Both the position numbers and the translations under genes were made by a program. Below are positions 25,173 to 33,133 of a DNA stretch of 39,775 nucleotides, one piece after another. Below the pieces are notes generated by a model. The model was not told where the DNA came from. It searched no databases and saw only the letters and a list, made by a program, of their open reading frames with translations. Origin of the DNA: Coriobacteriales bacterium (lineage in GTDB: Bacteria; Actinomycetota; Coriobacteriia; Coriobacteriales; UMGS124); NCBI GenBank assembly GCA_017515595.1, contig JAFWFL010000001.1, positions 1-39,775 on the forward strand, in the 5' to 3' direction. How positions within the stretch are numbered: position 1 is the first letter of the stretch; every line of letters begins with the position of its first letter.

Positions 25173-25210
25173 GTAACAGGGAGTAACAGGGGGACATATC
25201 CCTGTTACTT
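25171..25210. terminator. Hairpin with tandem AGTAACAGGG between convergent genes
   Basis: A perfect 12-bp inverted repeat, AAGTAACAGGGA (25171-25182) with TCCCTGTTACTT (25199-25210), overlaps the stop codon of the flippase-like gene. The phrase AGTAACAGGG occurs twice in tandem on its left side (25172-25181, 25182-25191), followed by GGACATATCC. It lies between convergent stops and probably terminates. Its form also resembles REP-type palindromes. Confidence 0.6.
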
Positions 25211-25219
25211 ACCCTCATT

Positions 25220-26521
25220 CTACCTGAAGAGCTCCGGGAAGCGGTCTAACAATGAAGCATAGTCCGCAGGGTTGGCTACAAAGTAAACATCCCGGGCATT
25301 ATGAAGATCGAGGGTATGCGGTTCTTCGCCTGGAGTATCAGTTGATTCCCAATAAAGCTCATAGGTTACATAGGTTGTCTCGTATTGACCGGCTATATAG
25401 TATTGAATGGCGGAGGCATACGAATCGCCCACCAAAAGAGCTTCTCCTTGCTCGGTACCTGCTGCTTTATTGGTGATAAGCGTGTCAATAACGTCGCCGT
25501 AATAGTTCTCATAAAAAGCGTCAAAGCGGTCATGATCACTGTTTAAATAAGCTTCACGAATCTCCTGGGGAGTTGTTATGGTAGATTTTTCTTCATCCGG
25601 GCTTTTCTCGGCAGCCATTGCCTGTTCTGACGGAGGAAGTTCACCGTAAATATCCATTTCTAAGTTTGAAACATCAAAAGTACTGTCAAAGGGTATCTCG
25701 TCAACGGGATAACGCCCGTAGCGGGCAGTCGAGCCGTTAAATATGATGCCCTCCAGATTGGTAAACTCCACATCTTCTATAAGCGGTTTTGAAGCAAGCA
25801 ACGCGAGAGCGTTATACGCGGCGAGTGCGCCTTTATTGTTCCAATGGTGATCGCTGCGCCAATAGTTTTGCAGATATTCACCCACATCAGTATAGGCAAT
25901 ACCGGTAACGTGCACATTCGTAAGACCCGCGGTGCCGTCTTGCAAAAGTGTTATGAACTCTCTTGTGGAGGGAAGATCATCTTCGAGATCGCGCAGAGGA
26001 TTTGCTTCGCTGTAGGCAAATTGGTCAACCATATAAATATAGAAATTAACATCTTGGTGAGCCTGCGCATAGGCCGTCAGATTCTCGGCAAATGCACTGA
26101 GTCCGGCGTTTATCTGAGGATCAAAGTCAGCGGGGAGCGGGGCCAGAGCATCGTATTGATCGCTGTAGAAGGTGTCGCTGCCAAAATAGGTTGGATACCA
26201 GTCATAACTCGATGCAAATGCCATGCTCCCAATGATTGCATGCTCGGTCATAGACTTTGCAAGCACGGCGTTGTCGCGCAAAGGTACATGGTCAGCCAAA
26301 AAGAGCTCAAGGTTGTCCTGGAATTCTCCGCTTGTTATTGTCTGAGCAGACACCTGGGGAAACCCGTGCTTGAATCCACCGTCCAGATACGAGACGGGCT
26401 CACTGATGCCGGTCCATTTGGGGAAGACCACACCCAGTTTGCTCAAAACCGTACTCGTAAACGGCACGCAAAGCACAAGAGCAATTGATATAAATACAAG
26501 CGCATTTCTAAAGCGTAGCAT
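25220..26521 (-). CDS. DHHW family protein (AlgJ/AlgX-like, surface polysaccharide acylation)
   Basis: A 433-residue protein with an N-terminal hydrophobic anchor (about 7-27) and an extracytoplasmic SGNH-like domain. The DHHW motif that names the family is at 224-227 (RSDHHWNNKG) and GDSYAS is at 365-370, the two catalytic blocks of AlgJ/AlgX-type acetyl transfer proteins. It should act outside the membrane, receiving acyl groups from the MBOAT partner encoded 12 bases upstream and placing them on a surface glycan. An ATG at 26521 follows AGGGG. It is the last gene of the marR-MBOAT-DHHW run. The glycan is unknown; no other polysaccharide genes are adjacent. Confidence 0.87.
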   Translation of the reverse strand: MLRFRNALVFISIALVLCVPFTSTVLSKLGVVFPKWTGISEPVSYLDGGFKHGFPQVSAQTITSGEFQDNLELFLADHVPLRDNAVLAKSMTEHAIIGSMAFASSYDWYPTYFGSDTFYSDQYDALAPLPADFDPQINAGLSAFAENLTAYAQAHQDVNFYIYMVDQFAYSEANPLRDLEDDLPSTREFITLLQDGTAGLTNVHVTGIAYTDVGEYLQNYWRSDHHWNNKGALAAYNALALLASKPLIEDVEFTNLEGIIFNGSTARYGRYPVDEIPFDSTFDVSNLEMDIYGELPPSEQAMAAEKSPDEEKSTITTPQEIREAYLNSDHDRFDAFYENYYGDVIDTLITNKAAGTEQGEALLVGDSYASAIQYYIAGQYETTYVTYELYWESTDTPGEEPHTLDLHNARDVYFVANPADYASLLDRFPELFR

Positions 26522-26533
26522 GATGACACACCC

Positions 26534-28099
26534 CTAAAACCTAAAGTAGATAAACGGATTAAAGGAGCCCGAAATAACCGATATTGTCGCACACATAAAC
26601 AAAACGATAAGGCATATATCTGCAAGCAGCGCAACAACCTCAAGAACCCTGCGCCGCTTGACATCGCTCACTTTGCTCATATCAAAAATGCAGAGACGCT
26701 CGGTTGAAAGCATTTTTGGTGCAGGAAGGTCATGCTCGATGAAGTCGCCGCCCTTTACCTCCCTGTGTTCAGCCCATGCAACAAGCTTGAAGCGAATCCA
26801 GGGAATCACCGGCATACTCGCGCAGGCGCAAAGTGCAAAAACGGGCAGGTACTGCCAAACACCCAAAGCCGCAAAGCTCGATGTTCCCGTTAGCCCATAT
26901 GCTCCTACAAGCGCCGCAAAGAGCGTCCCAAGCTGCCCTATGTCTATTGATGCAAAAATAAGCCAGCCTACCATGATGGTTAACAGGGCATATATATGCT
27001 GGACAAAAGCGGGTAATCGCTTGAGCAGTTTAAGCAGCAAGGTTTTCTCGGCAATTAAAAGGAGACCGTAGTATGCGCCCCAAAGCACAAAGGTCCAGGC
27101 AGCGCCATGCCAAATACCGGTCAGGAGCCACACAATCGCAATGTTGAGAAGCCAGCGGGGCGTAGAGACGCGGTTGCCTCCCAAAGGGATATATACATAA
27201 TCGCGAAAGAACGATCCCAGCGAGATGTGCCATCTGCGCCAGAATTCGGTTGCCGAGCGCGAAATATACGGGTAATTAAAGTTGCGCAAATAGGTGAAGC
27301 CAAACATGCGGCCTAAGCCAATTGCCATGTCGGAGTATCCGGCAAAATCAAAATAGATTTGGAACGTGTAGGCTAAAAGTCCGCCCCACACACCAATAAG
27401 ACCAAGCTCAGACCCTTGCATTGAGAGAAGCTCGGTTGCGAGAATTGCTACAACGTTTGCCAAAAGTACCTTTTTGGCAAGTCCTACCGAGAAGAGCCGC
27501 AAACCGTCACAAAAACCGGCCATGGTCTCTTTGCGGTTAACAATTTGCTCTTGGATAGTGGAATAACGCACAATGGGACCTGCAACAAGCTGAGGGAAAC
27601 ATGCAATGTACATACCCAGAAAGAGAGGGTTACGTTGAGCTTCAACTTCGCCCCGGTATACGTCTATAACATACGAAACCGCCTGAAGCGTGTAAAATGA
27701 GATGCCCACCGGCAGGGGTAATGCCAGGTCAGGAATGAGCTCTGTCCCGAGCAAAGCATTGAGATTCTGAGCCAAAAAGCCTTCATATTTAAAGAATCCC
27801 AGCACACCCAGGTTAAAAACAAGATCAAGAATCAGGTAAAGGCGCGCCTTCTTGGTTGGTTTATGAACAGCCCGGTCAGAAGTGTGATCTGCCTCACGGC
27901 CCAGTAATGTTGCAAACATATAGTTGGCAAATACCGAGACAATCATAAGCACAACATATACCGGCTCACCCCATGCATAAAACACGAGTGAAGCCAAAAA
28001 AAGGAATATATTTTTAGCGGCTCTGCCGGGCATCAGATAATAAAGAGCTATGCATACCGGCATAAAGAGCAGCAAAAATACTGAACTTGAGAATACCAA
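26534..28099 (-). CDS. MBOAT family O-acyltransferase (AlgI-like)
   Basis: A 521-residue membrane-bound O-acyltransferase that passes acyl (usually acetyl) groups across the membrane for modification of a cell-surface polymer. Family motifs are FWRRWHISLGSFFRDYVYIP and the catalytic histidine in LTGIWHGAAW. About ten or more helices are evident. I place the start at TTG 28099, because the typical family N-terminus MVFSSSVFLLLF begins there and GGGAG is four bases upstream; a longer frame to 28129 has no site. The C-terminal 80 residues include an additional soluble stretch before the last helix. It works with the DHHW protein 12 bases downstream. Confidence 0.9.
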   Translation of the reverse strand: MVFSSSVFLLLFMPVCIALYYLMPGRAAKNIFLFLASLVFYAWGEPVYVVLMIVSVFANYMFATLLGREADHTSDRAVHKPTKKARLYLILDLVFNLGVLGFFKYEGFLAQNLNALLGTELIPDLALPLPVGISFYTLQAVSYVIDVYRGEVEAQRNPLFLGMYIACFPQLVAGPIVRYSTIQEQIVNRKETMAGFCDGLRLFSVGLAKKVLLANVVAILATELLSMQGSELGLIGVWGGLLAYTFQIYFDFAGYSDMAIGLGRMFGFTYLRNFNYPYISRSATEFWRRWHISLGSFFRDYVYIPLGGNRVSTPRWLLNIAIVWLLTGIWHGAAWTFVLWGAYYGLLLIAEKTLLLKLLKRLPAFVQHIYALLTIMVGWLIFASIDIGQLGTLFAALVGAYGLTGTSSFAALGVWQYLPVFALCACASMPVIPWIRFKLVAWAEHREVKGGDFIEHDLPAPKMLSTERLCIFDMSKVSDVKRRRVLEVVALLADICLIVLFMCATISVISGSFNPFIYFRF

Positions 28100-28125
28100 C
28101 GGTCTCCCATCACAATACACATAAA

Positions 28126-28165
28126 ACAAACTGTCTGTGTAATTCTACTACGACAGACAGTTTGT
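28126..28165. repeat. Perfect 13-bp inverted repeat upstream of the MBOAT gene
   Basis: ACAAACTGTCTGT (28126-28138) and its exact complement (28153-28165) flank a 14-base spacer, between the marR stop and the MBOAT start. On the minus strand the second arm runs into TTTGTTTTATG, so it could be a weak terminator or attenuator; it could equally be an operator for the double MarR protein. Confidence 0.6.
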
Positions 28166-28197
28166 TCTTACGGCATATGGTAAAAACTCAGGAACCG

Positions 28198-29163
28198 CTA
28201 CTCTTCCGCAGGAACCAGCTGTTCGACCTCAAGGGCCGCTACGGGTGTACGGGACTTGGCAAGATCCTGTTGAATAACAGTACCGACTTTTAACATTGCT
28301 TTTAGCTGTGTCGCGGGAACATACGGCATTACAAGCTCTTTTATAAGTGCAGCCATAACCATGCTTGCTTCTTGATTTACCGGTTGGCTGTTCTTGGTAA
28401 GTGCAAGATAAATTGCCTTTGCATCAGAGAGATTTGCGTACTTTTGTGCACATCCGCAGTCAAGAAGTGTTGCGGCGGCACGGGTGACCGCAACCGGACT
28501 CGTCTCGGTTCTGTAGCTGATATCGCCCATACGCAACGGCATATCTTCGGCTGTGAGTGTCTGCATAACTCTATATGCAACCAAATTGAGACCGAATTTC
28601 TTTTTAAGGGCCCTCTCGGCGGTGGTTGCCAGTCTCTCAAAGAGCGATAACAGGCAGGAGATGGGATACTTCTGAGCGTCTCCTTGGTCAATAATGGCTG
28701 ATTTTTGATTCATTATATCCAAAAATGACTGATAGACAGTGCTTCGTCCGGAAAAAACCTCTTCCATCTTTTTGACAAGAGCTTCTTCTGTAGCATTCAA
28801 ACACTCATAGCCTTTTGCGGTAAGGCGTACATTACGGGCCCGCTTGTCGGTTTGGGGGCCATCGATTCTCTCGGCATATCCCATAGTCTCCAAAACGTCA
28901 ATTGACTGAGACGCCAGGCTTGGGCTCAGAGCTAATGCCGAGCAACCCTCCGAGATGCCTACGCCGTTCTTTTTGCTCGATGTTAAATAAATCAGAATTC
29001 GATACTGCGTAACGCTCAGATCGCATACAGCCTTAATACCTTCATAAAACACATGGCGCAAACGGCTCCATGTCATAAAGAAAGCAGAATCAATAAGCTG
29101 CATCTCCGTAATTTTCTTTTGTGTGGATCGCGATGTCTGTGACCTGCTGGTTTTTGTAGCCAT
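28198..29163 (-). CDS. Tandem MarR-domain transcriptional regulator
   Basis: A 321-residue protein, about twice the length of a normal MarR protein. It contains two winged-helix units: the first about 22-150 (SVTQYRILIYLTSSKKNGV, recognition helix SPSLASQSIDVLE, wing TDKRARNVRLTAKG) and the second about 170-310 (GLNLVAYRVMQTLTAEDMP, TSPVAVTRAAATLL, wing LSDAKAIYLALTKN). MarR proteins bind palindromes as dimers, so this could be a single-chain dimer or a larger assembly. The ATG at 29163 has AGGAG nine bases upstream; a TTG two codons earlier is too close. It leads the operon with MBOAT and DHHW genes and probably controls it. The ligand is unknown. Confidence 0.82.
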   Translation of the reverse strand: MATKTSRSQTSRSTQKKITEMQLIDSAFFMTWSRLRHVFYEGIKAVCDLSVTQYRILIYLTSSKKNGVGISEGCSALALSPSLASQSIDVLETMGYAERIDGPQTDKRARNVRLTAKGYECLNATEEALVKKMEEVFSGRSTVYQSFLDIMNQKSAIIDQGDAQKYPISCLLSLFERLATTAERALKKKFGLNLVAYRVMQTLTAEDMPLRMGDISYRTETSPVAVTRAAATLLDCGCAQKYANLSDAKAIYLALTKNSQPVNQEASMVMAALIKELVMPYVPATQLKAMLKVGTVIQQDLAKSRTPVAALEVEQLVPAEE

Positions 29164-29206
29164 TCCCAATATCTCCTCCCCCGGAAAAGGGATATAAACA
29201 AAAACT

Positions 29207-29235
29207 ATTATATCATCTTTTTATGTAACTATCAA
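29207..29235 (-). promoter_or_regulatory. Sigma-70 promoter of the marR-MBOAT-DHHW operon
   Basis: On the minus strand, TTGATA (29235-29230) and a perfect TATAAT (29212-29207) are spaced by exactly 17 bp. The -35 lies inside the last codons of dnaE. The predicted start near 29200 gives a leader of about 37 bases. Confidence 0.75.
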
Positions 29236-32200
29236 TGTGCCTTTGGTGTTGATGAGATTTTCAATTTCGGCCAATAGCCCAAAATTCTTAGCATCTACAT
29301 GTAGCGGAAGCTCCGCGCGCATTGCAGCGCCAGAAGATTCCTCTATTAATAATTCAACATTGTCTCGTCCGGGGTAAAAACTCAGAACATGCGAAAGGCT
29401 CATGACAAACGTTTGGTTCAGAACGCTCGAGTTTACGCGTATCTCAATAACTTTTGGTTTGTTCGAAACGGCATCCAAGACCAGGGGCTCAATATCAGCA
29501 ACCATAATTTGGTTTCCGCGGTCGCTCCGGTCAAGATTCCCGCGAACTTTTACGAATATGTCATCCTGTGAATCCTGCTGTCCAAAGAGAATCGCACCTT
29601 TTTTGGCAAAGATTTTGGGGAAACAGACGCATGTTACGTCGCCCTGCATATCGGCCAGCGTAAAGACCGCCATTTGATCGCCGCTTTTAGTGATTTTCTT
29701 TTGGACATTGTCCACCATTCCTGCCCAGGAAAACACCTGTTTCTCGGGAACTTTGTAGCCGGTATCCTCGTCGCCCTCGTCAATGTCTGAAAGCGCATAG
29801 TCGCGTACCTGCGATAGCGCATATTCATATGGACGCAGGGGGTGGTCGCTTACATAAATTCCCAAAACTTCTTTTTCTTGTGTAAGTTTTGTGCGGTCGT
29901 CCCACTCGACTCCGTCAGGCGCAACATGCGTTACCACTGATCCGGCATCTTCAATGTTGTCAAAAAGATCAAACATAGATAGCTGTCCGGAAGCCTTGTT
30001 CTTTTGTTCGCGCGCAACCGCGTCCAAAATGTTGGCCGGATTGTCTTTAGAAAGCAAGAAGCACAGCTGTTTGCGCGTATAGCCTGTGGAATCAAACGCA
30101 CCGGCTTTAACGAGCGACTCAAGTACGCGGCGGTTGATTTTAGAGGTATCAAGGCGCTCCACAAAATCAAAGATATCCACAAACGGGCCGTGGGCTTCCC
30201 GCTCGGCCACAATAACGTCCGAGACACCCTCGCCCACGCCGCGGATGCCTGCCAAACCAAAACGGATTCCCTCGGGTACCGGGGTAAACTCGTTACCGCT
30301 CTGGTTAACGTCAGGGGGTAAAACGTCTATGCCGTCAAATTTGCAGGCGCCAATATAGTGAACAATTTTCTCGGTTTTACCGGTATAACTTGTGAGAACG
30401 GCCGCCATGTACTCGCGGGGGTAGTGGGCCTTAAGCCAGGCTGTTTGCATAACCAAAATGGCATAACCGGCGCTGTGGCTTTTGTTAAAGGCGTAACTTG
30501 CAAATTTAAGAACGTCGTCCCAAATACGCGTAGCGGTCTCGAGGGCAAAACCGTTGCGCACGGCTCCGTTCATCCAGTGGTCTTGCATGGTTTCTTCATT
30601 GCCGTCTTCCCATTTTTGGATGGTCTCGGTCATGAGCTTAATCTTCTTTTTGGCCACCGCTTTACGAACCTTGTCGCTTTCTCCGGCCGAGAAGCCACTC
30701 ATTTTCATGGAAATCTGCATGACCTGTTCCTGATACACAATGGTACCGTAGGTTTCGTCGAGAATATCGGCGAGACGGTCATCATAGAACACAACCTCGG
30801 TTCTGCCGTTCATACGGTTGATGTAGTCCTCAACCATACCGGCGCCCAAGGGGCCCGGGCGATACAGTGCAATAAGAGCTACGACGTGCTTATACTCGGT
30901 TGGCTTCATGCCTTTGATGGTGGCGGTCATACCGCCTGACTCAATCTGGAACACGCCGGCGGTATGGCCCGAGCTCATGAGCTCAAACGTTTTGGGATCA
31001 TCAAAGGGAATCTCATCAACATTAATTTCATCGCCGCAGGTAGTGCGTATGTTTTGGAGAGCGCGGGAGATGACGGTCAGGGTACGCAAGCCCAGGAAGT
31101 CCATTTTGAGAAGACCCATGTCAGCAACCATATGGCCTTCATACTGGGTAATTTCGACTTCCTGTTTGGTATCGAGTTTGGTGGGGACATGCTCGTTTAC
31201 GGGGTCACGGCAAATGAGCACCGCGCATGCATGTACGCCTTCGCCGCGTGTGAGACCTTCGAGTGCGAGAGCAAGGTCAATGACCCTCGTAGCATCGGGA
31301 TTCTCTTCATACTCTTGAATAAAATCAGGACTTTTATAATCTGCATGTTTGGGATCTCTGCCCATGGTCGCGTCGAGCGTGGTATCAGGAGCGCTCGAGA
31401 TCATCTTTGAGAGGCGCTGGCCAAAGGCAACCGGGTAACCGAGAACGCGGTTGGCGTCATTGATGGCTTGTTTTGCCTTAAGGACCGAGTAGGTTATGAC
31501 GTGCGTTACATGGTCTGAGCCGTAGCGATGGCGCACATAGTCAATAACCTCGAGGCGCCGCTCATCGTCAAAGTCCATGTCAATATCAGGCATCTCAACG
31601 CGTTCGGGCGACAAAAAGCGCTCAAACATGAGGCCGTTTGCAAGCGGGTCAAACGTGGTAATATCCATTGCATATGCAACAATAGCGCCTGCAGCCGAGC
31701 CACGTCCGGGTCCCACGCCAATACCGTGCTCTTTGGCCCAGCGCACATAGTCCTGAACAATTAAGAAGTACGCCGCAAAACCCTTGTCGCAGATGATTTT
31801 GTACTCGTATTCAAAACGCTCTTTGACATCAGGACGGGCGGTTTCCCAGTCATCGCCGTACCTGCGCGCAAGGCCTAACAGACACTCGCGGCGGAACTGG
31901 CTCTCGTTGGTTTCGCCTTCATCGAGCGGATACCTTGGGAGAATAATCTGGCTAAAGTCCAGATAAACGCCGGTTTTCTCGTCAAGAACATTGTCGGGGC
32001 GGGCGCCGCATTTTTGCGCGATTTCGAGCGTGGTGTCGCAGGCCTCGGGGAAGTCCGCCAGAGCGGCGCGCATCTCAGCTTCGTCTTTCATATAAAACTG
32101 GTTGTTATCAAAGCGCATGCGTTGCGGATCGTCAAGCTGCTTGCCCATGCCAATGCACATCATGGCATCCTGTGTGGGAGCGTCTTCTTGCAAAAGATAA

Positions 32201-32886
32201 TGGAAGTCGTTTGTTGCAACGGTTTTGATGCCAAGCTCTTTTGCGACGGAATCGAGCATATGGTTGAGGTCGTTTTGCGTGAGGTTGGGGTTTCCGGTGC
32301 GGTTCTCTGATTCACGCATAATGAGGCCCTGGTTTTGGAGCTCAATATAAAAGTCATCAGCGCCAAAAACAGAACCAAAGGTCCGGGCCCACGTAAGCGC
32401 CTTTTCGCGCTCATTGCGCAAGAGCATTTGCGGAATAATGCCTGCCAAACAAGCGCTTGTAGCAATGATTCCTTCATGGTGGTCGCGGAGCACGTTAAGC
32501 GTTACGCGCGGTTTGTAATAAAACCCGCGCGTCGCTGCCTGGCTCACAATGTTCATGAGGTTAACATAGCCTGTGTTGTCTTTAGCAAGCAGAATCATAT
32601 GGTAAAGCTCAGGCTTATGAACACGGGCAAGGGTATCATCAGGAGTAAAATAAACCTCACAACCAATTATGGGTTTGACGCCATACTCGGCGCCTTTACG
32701 ACCATCGGGAGAACCGGCGATCTGGGCATCAAGATACCACTGTGCACAGCCAAACATATATCCATGATCAGTGATGGCGCACGCCGGCATGCCCAGTTTC
32801 CAGGCACGCGTTGCCATATCTTTGAGGCGTGTAATACCGTCAAGCAGAGAATACTCGGTGTGGCAGTGCAGGTGGACAAAACCCAT
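29221..32886 (-). CDS. dnaE: DNA polymerase III alpha subunit
   Basis: The 1221-residue replicative polymerase of the DnaE type. An N-terminal PHP domain starts at HLHCHTEYS; the palm carries the catalytic aspartates in PDIDMDFDD (433-441). The fingers and helix-hairpin-helix regions follow, with an OB-fold (VFSWAGMVDNVQKK) near residue 1050. Length is normal. The PHP metal ligands appear complete (H7, H9, D16, H41, E77, H96, C146, D227, H229), as in actinobacterial DnaE1 whose PHP domain proofreads, unlike the degenerate E. coli domain. The ATG at 32886 has AAAGGAAG five bases upstream. No dnaQ-like gene is in the window. The 3' end contains the promoter of the next operon. Confidence 0.97.
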   Translation of the reverse strand: MGFVHLHCHTEYSLLDGITRLKDMATRAWKLGMPACAITDHGYMFGCAQWYLDAQIAGSPDGRKGAEYGVKPIIGCEVYFTPDDTLARVHKPELYHMILLAKDNTGYVNLMNIVSQAATRGFYYKPRVTLNVLRDHHEGIIATSACLAGIIPQMLLRNEREKALTWARTFGSVFGADDFYIELQNQGLIMRESENRTGNPNLTQNDLNHMLDSVAKELGIKTVATNDFHYLLQEDAPTQDAMMCIGMGKQLDDPQRMRFDNNQFYMKDEAEMRAALADFPEACDTTLEIAQKCGARPDNVLDEKTGVYLDFSQIILPRYPLDEGETNESQFRRECLLGLARRYGDDWETARPDVKERFEYEYKIICDKGFAAYFLIVQDYVRWAKEHGIGVGPGRGSAAGAIVAYAMDITTFDPLANGLMFERFLSPERVEMPDIDMDFDDERRLEVIDYVRHRYGSDHVTHVITYSVLKAKQAINDANRVLGYPVAFGQRLSKMISSAPDTTLDATMGRDPKHADYKSPDFIQEYEENPDATRVIDLALALEGLTRGEGVHACAVLICRDPVNEHVPTKLDTKQEVEITQYEGHMVADMGLLKMDFLGLRTLTVISRALQNIRTTCGDEINVDEIPFDDPKTFELMSSGHTAGVFQIESGGMTATIKGMKPTEYKHVVALIALYRPGPLGAGMVEDYINRMNGRTEVVFYDDRLADILDETYGTIVYQEQVMQISMKMSGFSAGESDKVRKAVAKKKIKLMTETIQKWEDGNEETMQDHWMNGAVRNGFALETATRIWDDVLKFASYAFNKSHSAGYAILVMQTAWLKAHYPREYMAAVLTSYTGKTEKIVHYIGACKFDGIDVLPPDVNQSGNEFTPVPEGIRFGLAGIRGVGEGVSDVIVAEREAHGPFVDIFDFVERLDTSKINRRVLESLVKAGAFDSTGYTRKQLCFLLSKDNPANILDAVAREQKNKASGQLSMFDLFDNIEDAGSVVTHVAPDGVEWDDRTKLTQEKEVLGIYVSDHPLRPYEYALSQVRDYALSDIDEGDEDTGYKVPEKQVFSWAGMVDNVQKKITKSGDQMAVFTLADMQGDVTCVCFPKIFAKKGAILFGQQDSQDDIFVKVRGNLDRSDRGNQIMVADIEPLVLDAVSNKPKVIEIRVNSSVLNQTFVMSLSHVLSFYPGRDNVELLIEESSGAAMRAELPLHVDAKNFGLLAEIENLINTKGTLIVT

Positions 32887-32925
32887 GCGGCTTCCTTTCT
32901 ACGGGACGTAAAACAGAAGTATTTC

Positions 32926-32931
32926 ATTATA
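32926..32931 (-). promoter_or_regulatory. Probable -10 box of dnaE
   Basis: TATAAT on the minus strand about 40 bp before the dnaE start. The -35 region is poor. Confidence 0.4.
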
Positions 32932-33003
32932 CAGCTTTTGCCGCTCCCGTTCGCCGATCCCTAAATTAACGCGAGGGGCTGCCGTGGACAGTATCTCGTA
33001 TTT

Positions 33004-33083
33004 ACACAACATTGTGTGCGCTTCATATAGACTGGGGAATTCTTCAATCTCTCATATACTTTAGCACTCTACTGTACTAAAGT
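33004..33083. promoter_or_regulatory. Dyads upstream of the histidine operon
   Basis: ACACAA-CA-TTGTGT (33004-33017) is a compact palindrome; ACTTTAG (33058-33064) and CTAAAGT (33077-33083) form a second dyad with a 12-base spacer. Both lie in the 247-bp gap between divergent dnaE and hisZ-hisG, within 130 bp of the operon start. A possible promoter (TTTACA near 33001, TATAGA near 33026) overlaps the first dyad. No T-box or histidine-rich leader peptide is evident. Confidence 0.35.
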
Positions 33084-33133
33084 GTCACAGCACAACTTTA
33101 TCGGGATTTTCTGACCAAGGGAGATTCTTTTTT

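Noticed and set aside
32887-33133. T-box or histidine leader peptide before the his operon
   Set aside because: No T-box core sequence, tRNA-anticodon stem or His-codon run could be found.
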